From: an uncultured Akkermansia sp.
GTDB taxonomy: Bacteria; Verrucomicrobiota; Verrucomicrobiia; Verrucomicrobiales; Akkermansiaceae
Reading direction: 5' to 3'
Length of the DNA stretch: 33,771 bases
Assembly (NCBI GenBank): GCA_904501975.1
Contig: CAJGCZ010000027.1
Span: 1 to 33,771 of the forward strand
The translations under genes were made by a program, and so were the position numbers. This document shows, in pieces, positions 24,944 to 33,548 of this stretch. Positions within the stretch are counted from its first letter, which is position 1; the number at the start of each line of letters is the position of its first letter. Under the pieces are notes generated by a model. It ran no database searches. It was not told where the DNA came from and saw only the letters and a list, made by a program, of their open reading frames with translations.

Positions 24944-27900
24944 TCAAAAACGGCAACGGTAGCCGATGTTGCCGAAAATCTCCACGCTGTGGGCGCGTAA
25001 TTCGGCAGAGGCATCCATATAGAGCTCGCCGCTGCCTACCCCCACGGGTATGTTCAGCCCTGCGCCCAACTCTGCGCCCAGCACTCCGGCCGTAGCAGAG
25101 ATAACGGAGGCGCCGGCGCTTCCGACCTCAGCCCAAGAGACCGAGGCCTCGCCACGGCGGTCGCCGGCATGGGCATTGAGCACGACTCGCCCGTGCAACG
25201 TGGCAGTGCGGTCTGCAGAAGATTCGGCAATTGCCGTTTGCCCACGCACACCAAGGCCCAATACACACGCCTGCTGCACCTGCGAGCCCACATGCAGAGC
25301 GGCATCCGAGCCCGTCTCGGTCAATCCACGCAGGGACGAGTAGGAATATAGAGCATAGGCAAAGGGCTGCACGTAGTTAAGCGGTTGCTCGGCAGAGGTG
25401 AAGCGGTAGCCTACCTCATACATCACCCCCAAGCCATAACCGTGGGTACGCCCGGCGGTGCTATAACCGTTGCCAAAGGGAACAAAGCGGTGCAGGTCTG
25501 CCTCTGCCCAAGTGCCGGCAACAATCACGGAGTGGTTCCAGCCGCAGTGGTCGTAGTGCCCCACGAGAGAAAGGGCGTAGCGGTCCACATCGCCGCGGAG
25601 CACGTCTGCCGCACGCGATTGAAAATCGCCGTACAGGGCGGTGAGCGCTACCCCCAGCGTCCAGGAGTCCGACACCGCGGCATCCATCCCCAGCGTGCCG
25701 CCCCATGAGCTGAGGGTGTAGCCGGCAGCTGTGCCTTGCCTGTGCAGCTCGGTGCGGGCTCCCTCTGCCTGCACCCAGGCTTGCAGCAAGGGGATATCAT
25801 ATTCATAGCAATCGGGCAAACTCAGTTGAACGGCGCGGTTGCGCATGGCATACAGGCGCTGCTGCACATCTTGCTGCAAAACCATGCCCAGCGCCGAGTA
25901 CGAGGCACCGGCAACAGCGGCCATAGCCTGATTGATTGCAGCGGTATTGCCCTCGTGCAGCCACTGCATCACCTCATTATAGACGGATTGAACATCTGCT
26001 CCGGCAGCCGGCGCCCCATTCCATAGCAACTCTGCTCCGGCGCCCGCATTAGCAGACGTTGCCACGTCGGCCAACGGATTTCCGCCGGTTTCCACCAAAA
26101 AGAGATATAGCCGACCGTCCTCCTGCAAGAGAAAGCTCCGCGAGGCGTCGGTGCGAAAAAAGGGGGTACCGCTCAGCGTTAATTGGTAGTCGCCCGCAGC
26201 CAGCTCGTCCAGCTCACCCAGCACATATTCACCGGGACTCAGGTACTCTGTGCCCACTGCTTCCAAGGTGAGCGAAGCGCCGCTTTGAATCACCAAGCGC
26301 GCTAGGCTGAGGATGGGCTGCGGCTCATCTGTATGAAGCATGAAACTTGTGGCGGAATCGCTGCCCAAGGTGAGGGAGCCCTGCCCCATGATGTATTCCA
26401 GCATATTACCGCTGCCGTTGTATTGCAGCTCGCCACCCGCGATTTCGACACTCGGTGCCGTAAAAGCCCCCTGCACAGTGAGGGTGCCGCTGCCGGTTTT
26501 CAGCACCTGTGTGCCGTCCCCGGCCGTGATAGAGCCGGCCATCACCGTATCTGCATTTTGTTGCAGCTCTACCTGCGCCACGCCACTGCCGCTGCTGTTT
26601 TGCAGCAGCAAGGCGCTCTCTGTGCCGCCCACCAAGTTACGCACTACGGCTCGGGCAGACGCTGAGGTATCGCCGGGTAATTGTAGGGTGAGCGTTTCGC
26701 CGCCTTCTATCACCACGCCTTGGTACATGCCGAGCGTGGGGTATGTGGTGATGGTGTGCGGATTGCTTGTTGCCGGATTATTTGTGACGAAATACACACC
26801 TTGCGCCTGCCCGCTGAGGAGGAGGCTACCGCCGTTGGTACCGCTCACCCGTATGCCGTATGCAGAAAGCGTGGGTGTAATGGCGGAATCCGCCTCCTGT
26901 GCCCACTCCAGCAGGCCATCCGTCAGGGTTATCCACGAGGTGGCTCCGGCATCGCGGTGTGATTCCAACACAGATACAACAGCATCCGCAGAGAGGTCAA
27001 TTTGCGCATTCTGTGCCCCGGTGATACTAAGGGTAAAATTACTGCCGGAGAGCATGGGGGTGGCCGCAGAGTCGGCACCGATATTGGATTCATCCACCGT
27101 GAGCAAAAGGTCTGTTTGCCCCGTAGAACCGGCGAACACAGTGCCCGTAATGCCTTGCAGCTGCGTGCCGGCCTGCATGTGCAGAGACTGCACGGAGGCA
27201 CCGGCTAACGCCTCGGTTAAGCTTAAAGAACCACCCTGCAAAATAAGAGAACTCAGGCCGGTGGCCCCCTGTATCTCTAATTGTCCGGCGCCGCGTTTGG
27301 TGAGGGTTGTGCTCCCCTGCAAGGCGCCCAGCGTGGCGCTACCTCCGGCGGCTACCTCAATGGCATCAAAGTCAGCAAAAGTGACGGCAGATGTATCGCT
27401 GTACTCCGCCGCAGAGCTGAGCACGAGGCTGCGCTCGCCCTGCACCGTGGAGCTTGGAGCGGTGCCGGCATAGCCACCGGAGATAGTGATACCGGGGGCC
27501 AAAGCCGCTTCTTCCGCAATCTGCACCGTGGTGCTGAGTGTTTGCAGGGATGAGGCACCCTCCTGCTGACCGGCGGCATAGAGATTGCCGGAAAGCGCCC
27601 CGCCTTGCAGCGAGAGCAAGATATGCCCCTGCTGAACCACAGCATCCGCATGATTGCGGGCAACATAGCTACCGCCCACCACGGTGCCTAGGGTTCCGCC
27701 CGTAAGCACAATCTGCACATCGCCCACGGAAACGCTGAAGGAATCCGCGCCGGTACCGTTGATGTAGCAGCCACCGTATAAGGTGCCCTGCACGGTGGCA
27801 GTATCGCTTATCTGCATATTGATAGTGCCTACCTCTGCGCTACCCACACCGGCTGCCATATAGGTGCCACCCAACACATTGCCGGAGGTACTGCCGCCGC

Positions 27901-28963
27901 TCAGGGCTACCTCCACCGCGCCGAGGTAGGTGTTGGTATTGGACACATCCGTCCACGCACCGCCGACAATCCAATCGGAAAACGAGCCGCCGCTCAGGCT
28001 TAGATTGGCTGTGCCTTCCACGCGTCCGCCGCCGGAATTGACCCAGTGGCCGCCAACCACGCGCACCGTATCGGCAGCAGTTACCGTGCCCAGGTTGACA
28101 GATACGTGGGTATCGCCGGTAATAAGCTGTGAATTGCCACTGGCACCGCTGAATCCGCCGCCAACAATATGCTTGGCAAAGGTTGTGCCGTTATAGGCGC
28201 TCAAATCCACCGTCACATGGGTGCTGCCTGTGAGTGTTTGTGTCTTCCATGTATTGGTTCCCCAAGCAAAGCCACCCATTACCATATTGGTGGGCACGCT
28301 GTGGAGCGCGGGGCCGCCGTTGTCTGCCAAAGGAACGTAGACAAACACATGTGTATCACCCACAAACGATACAGACCTATTATGCGCTACCACACCGGCC
28401 CCCACAATGGCACCTGTTACATTCCCTTGCAGCACGGAGATGTAGGAATCCCCCGTGAACTGCGCCGATTGGCCGTCTTTGTAATTACCGCCCATCACGT
28501 TCGCTACCGTGGCACCGTTTACCAGAATATGCGAATCGCCGGTAAAGTGGAAGGGCACGCCACTGTTCCAGTTATCGGCATAGCTACCACCCACCAGCAG
28601 GGCGTATTGCCCTTCCTCGGCGGCTATCCAGGAGGAAAGGTCTACCGCCCCCGTCGTAGCGGCATCGGTTGCAGAGGCTCCGCCCACAATTTGTGCCGCA
28701 GCGTTTCCTGCGCCCACAAGGGTGATGGCGGTGTAGGGGCCGAAGTCGTAGGGCGCAGGCTCTCCCACCGGTTGCACCAGTGCCGTTACACCCGCGGTGG
28801 TGATATGGGCTTGGTACTCGGGGGCGGCGGCATCGGGCGCACCGGTCAAACCGGCAGCACCCCAGTTAGGGTCCCAGACCGAACCGGTGTCTCCCACCCC
28901 GGCAGAGGCTTGATACACGGCACACACATAGATAAGCAAAGATAAGGGCAGATGTAGTTTCAT
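24944..28963 (-). CDS. Autotransporter with repeat-rich passenger domain
   Basis: A 1339-residue type V secreted protein. It has a signal peptide (MKLHLPLSLLIYVCAVYQASA), then from about residue 95 to 480 a passenger of about nine repeats of roughly 40 residues. Each contains a strand such as FTGDSHILVNGA, LTGSTHVTVDLS or ITGDTHVSVNLG and ends in a V-x-GG turn (VMGGNY, VMGGFA, IVGGGF, VVGGHW). This is typical of a beta-helix. Further autotransporter-associated repeats follow (GAGQLEIQG, TGSGTLTVQG). From about residue 1060 is the translocating barrel (SDSWTLGVALTALYGDF, GLGVMYEVGYRF), ending in YRCRF. Surface adhesion or glycan contact is possible but not shown. Its barrel C-terminus is paralogous to the partial gene at 33549. 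Confidence 0.9.
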   Translation of the reverse strand: MKLHLPLSLLIYVCAVYQASAGVGDTGSVWDPNWGAAGLTGAPDAAAPEYQAHITTAGVTALVQPVGEPAPYDFGPYTAITLVGAGNAAAQIVGGASATDAATTGAVDLSSWIAAEEGQYALLVGGSYADNWNSGVPFHFTGDSHILVNGATVANVMGGNYKDGQSAQFTGDSYISVLQGNVTGAIVGAGVVAHNRSVSFVGDTHVFVYVPLADNGGPALHSVPTNMVMGGFAWGTNTWKTQTLTGSTHVTVDLSAYNGTTFAKHIVGGGFSGASGNSQLITGDTHVSVNLGTVTAADTVRVVGGHWVNSGGGRVEGTANLSLSGGSFSDWIVGGAWTDVSNTNTYLGAVEVALSGGSTSGNVLGGTYMAAGVGSAEVGTINMQISDTATVQGTLYGGCYINGTGADSFSVSVGDVQIVLTGGTLGTVVGGSYVARNHADAVVQQGHILLSLQGGALSGNLYAAGQQEGASSLQTLSTTVQIAEEAALAPGITISGGYAGTAPSSTVQGERSLVLSSAAEYSDTSAVTFADFDAIEVAAGGSATLGALQGSTTLTKRGAGQLEIQGATGLSSLILQGGSLSLTEALAGASVQSLHMQAGTQLQGITGTVFAGSTGQTDLLLTVDESNIGADSAATPMLSGSNFTLSITGAQNAQIDLSADAVVSVLESHRDAGATSWITLTDGLLEWAQEADSAITPTLSAYGIRVSGTNGGSLLLSGQAQGVYFVTNNPATSNPHTITTYPTLGMYQGVVIEGGETLTLQLPGDTSASARAVVRNLVGGTESALLLQNSSGSGVAQVELQQNADTVMAGSITAGDGTQVLKTGSGTLTVQGAFTAPSVEIAGGELQYNGSGNMLEYIMGQGSLTLGSDSATSFMLHTDEPQPILSLARLVIQSGASLTLEAVGTEYLSPGEYVLGELDELAAGDYQLTLSGTPFFRTDASRSFLLQEDGRLYLFLVETGGNPLADVATSANAGAGAELLWNGAPAAGADVQSVYNEVMQWLHEGNTAAINQAMAAVAGASYSALGMVLQQDVQQRLYAMRNRAVQLSLPDCYEYDIPLLQAWVQAEGARTELHRQGTAAGYTLSSWGGTLGMDAAVSDSWTLGVALTALYGDFQSRAADVLRGDVDRYALSLVGHYDHCGWNHSVIVAGTWAEADLHRFVPFGNGYSTAGRTHGYGLGVMYEVGYRFTSAEQPLNYVQPFAYALYSYSSLRGLTETGSDAALHVGSQVQQACVLGLGVRGQTAIAESSADRTATLHGRVVLNAHAGDRRGEASVSWAEVGSAGASVISATAGVLGAELGAGLNIPVGVGSGELYMDASAELRAHSVEIFGNIGYRCRF

Positions 28964-28971
28964 ACCTGCCC

Positions 28972-29002
28972 ATTATAATCACCCCTCCCCCGCCCGCGTC
29001 AA
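28972..29002 (-). promoter_or_regulatory. Autotransporter promoter
   Basis: Minus-strand TTGACG (28997-29002), a G-rich 19-base spacer and a perfect TATAAT (28972-28977). Only eight bases separate the -10 box from the ATG at 28963, so the mRNA would begin within a few bases of the start codon. The signal peptide starts exactly at that ATG, which supports it as the true start. Confidence 0.6.
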
Positions 29003-29020
29003 TTCTATCAACTAACTATT

Positions 29021-29056
29021 ATGATTTTAGATTTTTGATATTGGATTTTTGATTTA
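29021..29056. repeat. Degenerate T-rich heptad-like repeat
   Basis: Runs of GATTTTTGAT/TTGGATT-like units in the autotransporter upstream spacer. Similar to 16486-16514 and to the reverse strand of 33453-33490. Confidence 0.5.
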
Positions 29057-29159
29057 GGCATACGACAACTCCTTCTTTAACATCAGAAGTACGAGATATA
29101 CTCCCCGAGCACCCTTGTCGCGGTTACATATTTATTTTACGTTAATTACAACTTTCTAC

Positions 29160-29214
29160 ACACAAAACTTGAGGGAATATTACTCCAAAATTACACAAAA
29201 CTTGAGGGAATGTT
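29160..29214. repeat. Two copies of a 33-bp-period repeat
   Basis: ACACAAAACTTGAGGGAAT occurs at 29160 and again at 29193, exactly 33 bases later. The period and the core TTGAGG match the four-copy array at 18671. It lies about 200 bases upstream of the autotransporter start, in the 340-base gene-free stretch 28964-29303. Besides this array, that stretch holds the autotransporter promoter and the T-rich repeat; I see no gene in it. Confidence 0.8.
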
Positions 29215-29303
29215 GAAAATCATCCCGAAAAATGGCGGCAAAAAGATAGGGCGCAATGGGAGCAAACACACACTACCGGTGCGTTAAGAGTTGGCCGGCG
29301 CGC

Positions 29304-29906
29304 TTACTTATTGACACGAAGATAAATAATGCGCTGGGAGAAGCGGGGGTCTGCAGATTCCATTTTAATGACCAAACGATTGCGCAGGCGCTTGGCGGTG
29401 GATTTAGGGGTAACGGTGACGCTATACTCGCCGGGGCGCTTGCCCTTGGCGGCATCGTACACAAAATCCTCGCCTTCCAGTCCGGCTTGCTTGAGTGCTT
29501 TAACCGGGGAGCCTTGGGGCACGGTAATGCGCAGCACCTTGGGGGTGGGAGCCTCGCCCACTTTCCAAATGAGTGCGGCGGGGGTAAAGATAACGGCCTG
29601 CGGCACATCAAACTTCATGGTGAGGGTCGTTTGCTTGCCATCTGCCGTCGTGGCGGAGATTGTTTTGTCGACCGAGGCATCGAACAAGGATGTATCCACT
29701 TTGGCCGTGATGGTGTTGCCGCTCACGGACAAGGTAGTGCAGTCGCAATGAGCCTTGGCTTTCTTAACGGCGCAATCCGCCACAAAGACAACGGTGGTTT
29801 CCTTTTGCCCATACTCCAATGCGATACTCTGTGTGGGCTGAGCAAAACCGGCAAACAGCGGCAAAGCACCCGCCAACCATAAAGCCATGCAACAACGATT
29901 CTTCAT
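29304..29906 (-). CDS. DUF1573 domain protein, exported
   Basis: A 200-residue protein with a signal peptide (MKNRCCMALWLAGALPLFAGFA) and a DUF1573-like domain. It begins with the strand ATTVVFVADCAVKKAKA, reads KETTVVFVAD in the sequence, and carries the characteristic HCDCTT motif, then TITAKVDTSL and MKFDVPQAV. Two further Ig-like segments follow (LRITVPQGSPV, YSVTVTPKS, RLVIKMESADP), so it may hold two beta-sandwich domains. The cellular role is unknown. Periplasmic or surface location is likely. It starts 28 bases after the lspA stop and probably belongs to the ileS-lspA operon. The cleavage region lacks a clear lipobox, so I do not call it a lipoprotein despite the neighbour. Confidence 0.78.
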   Translation of the reverse strand: MKNRCCMALWLAGALPLFAGFAQPTQSIALEYGQKETTVVFVADCAVKKAKAHCDCTTLSVSGNTITAKVDTSLFDASVDKTISATTADGKQTTLTMKFDVPQAVIFTPAALIWKVGEAPTPKVLRITVPQGSPVKALKQAGLEGEDFVYDAAKGKRPGEYSVTVTPKSTAKRLRNRLVIKMESADPRFSQRIIYLRVNK

Positions 29907-29934
29907 ACCGAGACGTACGGGGAAAGGTAAAATC

Positions 29935-30546
29935 TTAATCCTTCAGTTTTTCCTTCACAGCCTTGGGCTCAAAGAAAGAGGCAATCACAAAAAGACCGGC
30001 GGCAATGCACACGCAGGAATCTGCCACGTTGAAGGCCGGCCAGTGGTAGCCGTAGGGGAACATCTCTGTCTGTATCCACGGGAAGGAGAAGTCCAAGAAG
30101 TCCACCACATAGCCGTTGGCAAAGTTCTCGAAGAAGCTCAGCGCCTCTGCCCCCTTGAGGTAAAAGCCCTGCAGAAGGCGGTCCGTCATGTTGCCCAACA
30201 CACCGGCCATAATGCACACCCAAGCAGCCTTGAGCAAACGGTTGTGGAAGAACCCGCGGCAATAGAATACAATGAGCGCCACGAGCGCGGCCACCTGCAC
30301 GCCCAAAAAGACGAAGGGGGCCCAAACGGTGCCATCGCCCATACCAAAGGCCACACCTTGGTTATGCGCACGCACCAAATTGAAGTGAAACAGCGGACAA
30401 TCCGTCACCACCGGCGTTATATCCATAAAAAACGGGGGCTGCGGCTCCGCAAAATTAAATACAACCCACCACTTTGTTACCTGATCCAGCACATAAAGGG
30501 CGGCAACAATAAGGATGAGAACAAGAGTGATTCGGTTTTTCGGCAT
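29935..30546 (-). CDS. lspA: Lipoprotein signal peptidase
   Basis: A 203-residue inner-membrane aspartyl protease that cuts the signal peptide from diacylated prolipoproteins. Membrane segments include ITLVLILIVAALYVLDQVTK, FLGVQVAALVALIVFY and a C-terminal CVCIAAGLFVIASFF. Family motifs are present: RAHNQGVAFG, the first catalytic aspartate in GNMTDRLLQGF, and the second in FNVADSCVCIA. It is somewhat longer than the 160-170 residue norm because of an insertion before the second aspartate (about FFENFANGYVVDFLDFSFPW). The start is the ATG at 30546 (MPKNRITL), in line with the family; an upstream ATG at 30588 falls inside a hairpin. It lies 66 bases after ileS, as is common in bacteria. Confidence 0.94.
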   Translation of the reverse strand: MPKNRITLVLILIVAALYVLDQVTKWWVVFNFAEPQPPFFMDITPVVTDCPLFHFNLVRAHNQGVAFGMGDGTVWAPFVFLGVQVAALVALIVFYCRGFFHNRLLKAAWVCIMAGVLGNMTDRLLQGFYLKGAEALSFFENFANGYVVDFLDFSFPWIQTEMFPYGYHWPAFNVADSCVCIAAGLFVIASFFEPKAVKEKLKD

Positions 30547-30566
30547 GATGGGTGTAAGTAGAATGG

Positions 30567-30599
30567 GCTCCCCCATCCTGAGCATCAAGATGGGGGAGC
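30567..30599 (-). terminator. Hairpin between ileS and lspA
   Basis: A perfect 11-bp inverted repeat (GCTCCCCCATC at 30567-30577, complement at 30589-30599) with an 11-base loop sits between the ileS stop and the lspA start. No U-run follows. It may attenuate or protect the mRNA rather than end it. It resembles the CCCCC-GGGGG hairpin after pssA. Confidence 0.5.
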
Positions 30600-30612
30600 A
30601 AGGAGTGAGCTA

Positions 30613-33330
30613 TCAGTGGCAAACCTGAGCGCAGCGCTCGCACAAGCCATCCTCGTTCACGGCGGGCTCGTAACGGCGGCAGCGCGGGCACATGCCATGC
30701 TGCGTTTTCTCTGCCGTGGCAGCAAGCTCCTCGCCGCTTACCACGTTGAGACCGGATACAATGAAGAAGGTCTTGGCAAACTCTGCATCCTGCAGAAGGG
30801 CCACTACCTCGGCGGGCTCGTTCTGCGGCAGCGTAAGCGTTACCACAGCCTCATTGTTTTTATTGAAAGCCTTGGCCTTAATTTGAGCCTCAATGGCAAT
30901 CTGGATGGCCCCCTTAATCTGCTGCAAGCGAGCAAAGGTGGCGGTGTAGCCCTGCTCAAAGGCGGGGTCGGCGGTGGGGAAGTCCTGCTCGTGCACGGAA
31001 TCCGTGTGGCCGGCGTGCTCCCAAGCCTCTTCTGCCGTGTAGGCCAAAATGGGAGCCAACAGGCGTACCAGCACATCAAACACGCGGGCGATAGCATACT
31101 GGCGGCTCAAGCGGCGGCAGCTGTCAGCGGCATCGCAGTACAAGCTATCCTTAGTGATATCGATGTACAAAGCGGAGAGGTCATTGGTGCAGAACTGGTT
31201 GATAGCCATGAACACCTTGCGGAACTCGTAAGCATCGTAAGCGGCGCGCACCTCGTTAATAAGGGCATTGCTGCGCTCCAAAATCCAGCCGTCGAGAGCA
31301 TCCAGCGTCTCGGGTTTCTCGCCGTTGTAACCCTTGAGGTTAGCCAACAGAATGCGCAGCGTGTTGCGCAAACGGCGGTAGGGATCTGTCACCTGCTTAA
31401 AGAGGTCCTCACCGAAGGGAACCTCGTTCTGCCAGTCTACAGAGCTTACCCACAAGCGCACAATATCGGCACCGTACTTCTCGTAGAAATACTTGGCATT
31501 GGTGGGCTTGGTGTAGGTGCCCTGAGCGCTCTTGGAAAGCTTGGAGCGGTCCTGGTTGACCACGAAGGCATGGGTGAGCACCTTCTTGTACGGAGCAGCC
31601 CCACGCCATGCGCAGGAAAGCATCAGCGAGCTTTGGAACCAACCGCGGTGCTGGTCCGTTGCCTCCAAGTACACGTCGCAGGGGGCATGCAGCTCGGGGT
31701 GCTCCTCCAGCACGGAAACATGGGAGCAACCGGAGTCAATCCACACGTCGAGCGTATCCTTGCCCTTCTTGAGGTTGGTGGGCAGGCCCAGCTTCTCGCA
31801 AAGCTCGGCATCCGTCAGCTCAAACCAAATGTTGGTACCGTGCTCGGCCACCAAATCAGCCACCTTGTTTACGATTTCAGCCGTCAGCACCGGCTTGTCG
31901 TTCTCATCAAAGAAGACAGGCAGCGGCACACCCCATGTACGCTGGCGAGAGATACACCAGTCCGGGCGAGCCTCCACCGTGCTGTAAATGCGGTTGCGGC
32001 CCCAAGCAGGCAGCCACTCGGTCTTGTCAATCTGCTCCAGAGCCTGGCCGCGAAGCTTCTCCATGCTGATGAAGAACTGCTTAACCGCGCGGAAAATGAT
32101 GGGGGTCTTAGAGCGCCAGCAGTGCGGGTATTGGTGGGTGAACTCCTCACGCCCCAACAGACGATTGCCCTCCACAAGCAGCGTAATGATGTCCTCATTG
32201 CACTTGAATACATGCTTGCCCACCAAGTGCGGCAAACCGCATTCGGCCGTGTAATTGCCGTCATCATCCACCGGAGACAGCACCGGCAATCCGTAAGCCA
32301 TACCGGCAATGTAGTCGTCTGCACCGTGGCCGGGAGCAATGTGCACAGCACCCGTACCGGCATCCGTGGTAACGTATGCGGCATTAATGATGAGAGACTC
32401 GCGGTCCAAGAAGGGATGGCGGGCGGTGCGTTTCTCCAACTCACTACCAACAAATGTGGCAAACTCCTCCTGCAGAGTCCACCCGGTCTTAGCAGTGAAG
32501 GTTTCAATCAGCTCTCGAACCACGATAAACTTGCGCTCGGCGCCATCCTTTGCGTAGCGGCCGACAACGTAGGTAAACTCGGGGTTCAGGGCAATAGCAA
32601 GATTGCTCGGCAGGGTCCAGGGTGTGGTGGTCCAGATGACCATCTCGCAATCCTCAATACCCTTCACGGCACCATCCATCTTGAAGCCGACATAAATGGC
32701 GGTGGAGGTGTCCTCCATGTACTCAACCTCAGCCTCAGCCAAAGCAGTGTGGTGAGCATAGCTCCACTGCACGGGCTTCATGGACTGGTACACGGCGCCG
32801 CTGTCTACCAACTTGGCAAACACACGCAAAATGCCGGCCTCATACTTGGGCAGCATGGTGATGTAGGGGTTAAACCAGTCGCCAAACACGCCCAAACGGC
32901 GGAAGGAAGCGCGCTGCTGGTCGATATAACCCAAAGCAAACTCTGTGCAACGGCGGCGGATTTCGGCAGGCTCCAAGCCCTGGAACTCCTTCACCACCTT
33001 GGCCTCAATCGGCAGACCGTGGCAGTCCCAGCCCGGAATAAACGGGGCATAGTAACCGCTCATGGTCTTGCTCTTAACGATAAAATCCTTGAGAATCTTG
33101 TTCAGACCCGTACCCATGTGAACATCGCCGTTAGCGAAGGGAGGGCCGTCATGCAATATGAATGTAGGCGCACCCTGGGCTTTACGGCGGCCGGTAATTC
33201 GCTCGTAAAGCTTCTCTGATTCCCATTTCTCCAAACGAGCCGGCTCCTTAGTCGTGAGGTCACCACGCATGGGGAACGTGGTGTCCGGCAGGAAGATGGT
33301 GTCTTTATAGCTCTTTGTGGGTGTGCTCAT
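30613..33330 (-). CDS. ileS: Isoleucyl-tRNA synthetase
   Basis: A 905-residue class Ia aminoacyl-tRNA synthetase that charges tRNA-Ile. The HIGH-type motif is HMGT (residues 71-74), preceded by DGPPFANGD. GWDCHGLPIE follows at about 100. The CP1 editing domain shows WTTTPWTLPSN (about 233-243) and GTGAVHIAPGHG. The KMSKS-type motif is KLSKS (597-601). The C-terminus has two Cys pairs, CPRC and CERC, a zinc site typical of the bacterial form. The start at 33330 (MSTPTKSYKDT) aligns with the family N-terminus; an ATG at 33357 lies inside the promoter and cannot be used if that promoter is active. It is the first gene of ileS-lspA-DUF1573. Confidence 0.97.
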   Translation of the reverse strand: MSTPTKSYKDTIFLPDTTFPMRGDLTTKEPARLEKWESEKLYERITGRRKAQGAPTFILHDGPPFANGDVHMGTGLNKILKDFIVKSKTMSGYYAPFIPGWDCHGLPIEAKVVKEFQGLEPAEIRRRCTEFALGYIDQQRASFRRLGVFGDWFNPYITMLPKYEAGILRVFAKLVDSGAVYQSMKPVQWSYAHHTALAEAEVEYMEDTSTAIYVGFKMDGAVKGIEDCEMVIWTTTPWTLPSNLAIALNPEFTYVVGRYAKDGAERKFIVVRELIETFTAKTGWTLQEEFATFVGSELEKRTARHPFLDRESLIINAAYVTTDAGTGAVHIAPGHGADDYIAGMAYGLPVLSPVDDDGNYTAECGLPHLVGKHVFKCNEDIITLLVEGNRLLGREEFTHQYPHCWRSKTPIIFRAVKQFFISMEKLRGQALEQIDKTEWLPAWGRNRIYSTVEARPDWCISRQRTWGVPLPVFFDENDKPVLTAEIVNKVADLVAEHGTNIWFELTDAELCEKLGLPTNLKKGKDTLDVWIDSGCSHVSVLEEHPELHAPCDVYLEATDQHRGWFQSSLMLSCAWRGAAPYKKVLTHAFVVNQDRSKLSKSAQGTYTKPTNAKYFYEKYGADIVRLWVSSVDWQNEVPFGEDLFKQVTDPYRRLRNTLRILLANLKGYNGEKPETLDALDGWILERSNALINEVRAAYDAYEFRKVFMAINQFCTNDLSALYIDITKDSLYCDAADSCRRLSRQYAIARVFDVLVRLLAPILAYTAEEAWEHAGHTDSVHEQDFPTADPAFEQGYTATFARLQQIKGAIQIAIEAQIKAKAFNKNNEAVVTLTLPQNEPAEVVALLQDAEFAKTFFIVSGLNVVSGEELAATAEKTQHGMCPRCRRYEPAVNEDGLCERCAQVCH

Positions 33331-33340
33331 AAGTGCGAAA

Positions 33341-33369
33341 ATTGTAACATATTGCACCTAGAGTGTCAA
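33341..33369 (-). promoter_or_regulatory. ileS promoter
   Basis: A perfect -35 TTGACA (33364-33369), an ideal 17-base spacer and TACAAT (33341-33346). Ten bases lie between the -10 box and the ATG at 33330, so the transcript should start about 4 bases before the start codon, which implies a leaderless or nearly leaderless mRNA. Confidence 0.8.
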
Positions 33370-33452
33370 TTCTATTGTGTGGTCGCCTGTTGAATTTCGG
33401 ATGTAGGAAAGGGTTCGTTTGGCTACAGCTATATTTTTACTCTAACCTCGCA

Positions 33453-33490
33453 CATCACTTTCAACATTCAATATCCAACATTCAACTTCA
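33453..33490. repeat. Degenerate A+T-rich heptad-like repeat
   Basis: On the minus strand this reads as TTGAATGTTGGATATTGAAT-like units, related to the T-rich runs at 16486 and 29021. It lies between the second autotransporter terminator and the ileS promoter. Confidence 0.45.
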
Positions 33491-33492
33491 TC

Positions 33493-33526
33493 AAAAGGGG
33501 CGCAACCGTTGCCGATTGCGCCCCTT
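33493..33526 (-). terminator. Intrinsic terminator of the second autotransporter
   Basis: An 11-bp stem (AAGGGGCGCAA at 33495-33505, complement at 33516-33526) with a 10-base loop. On the minus strand its last two U pairs extend into a UUUU run. It lies 22 bases after the stop codon. Confidence 0.8.
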
Positions 33527-33548
33527 GGTTGTTATCTCTAACCTTCTA

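Noticed and set aside
30616..33219. An 867-codon open frame opposite ileS
   Set aside because: Antisense shadow of ileS; composition is unlike a real protein and ileS is certain.
33331..33357. Upstream ATG of ileS at 33357
   Set aside because: It lies upstream of the predicted transcription start, and the family N-terminus begins at 33330.
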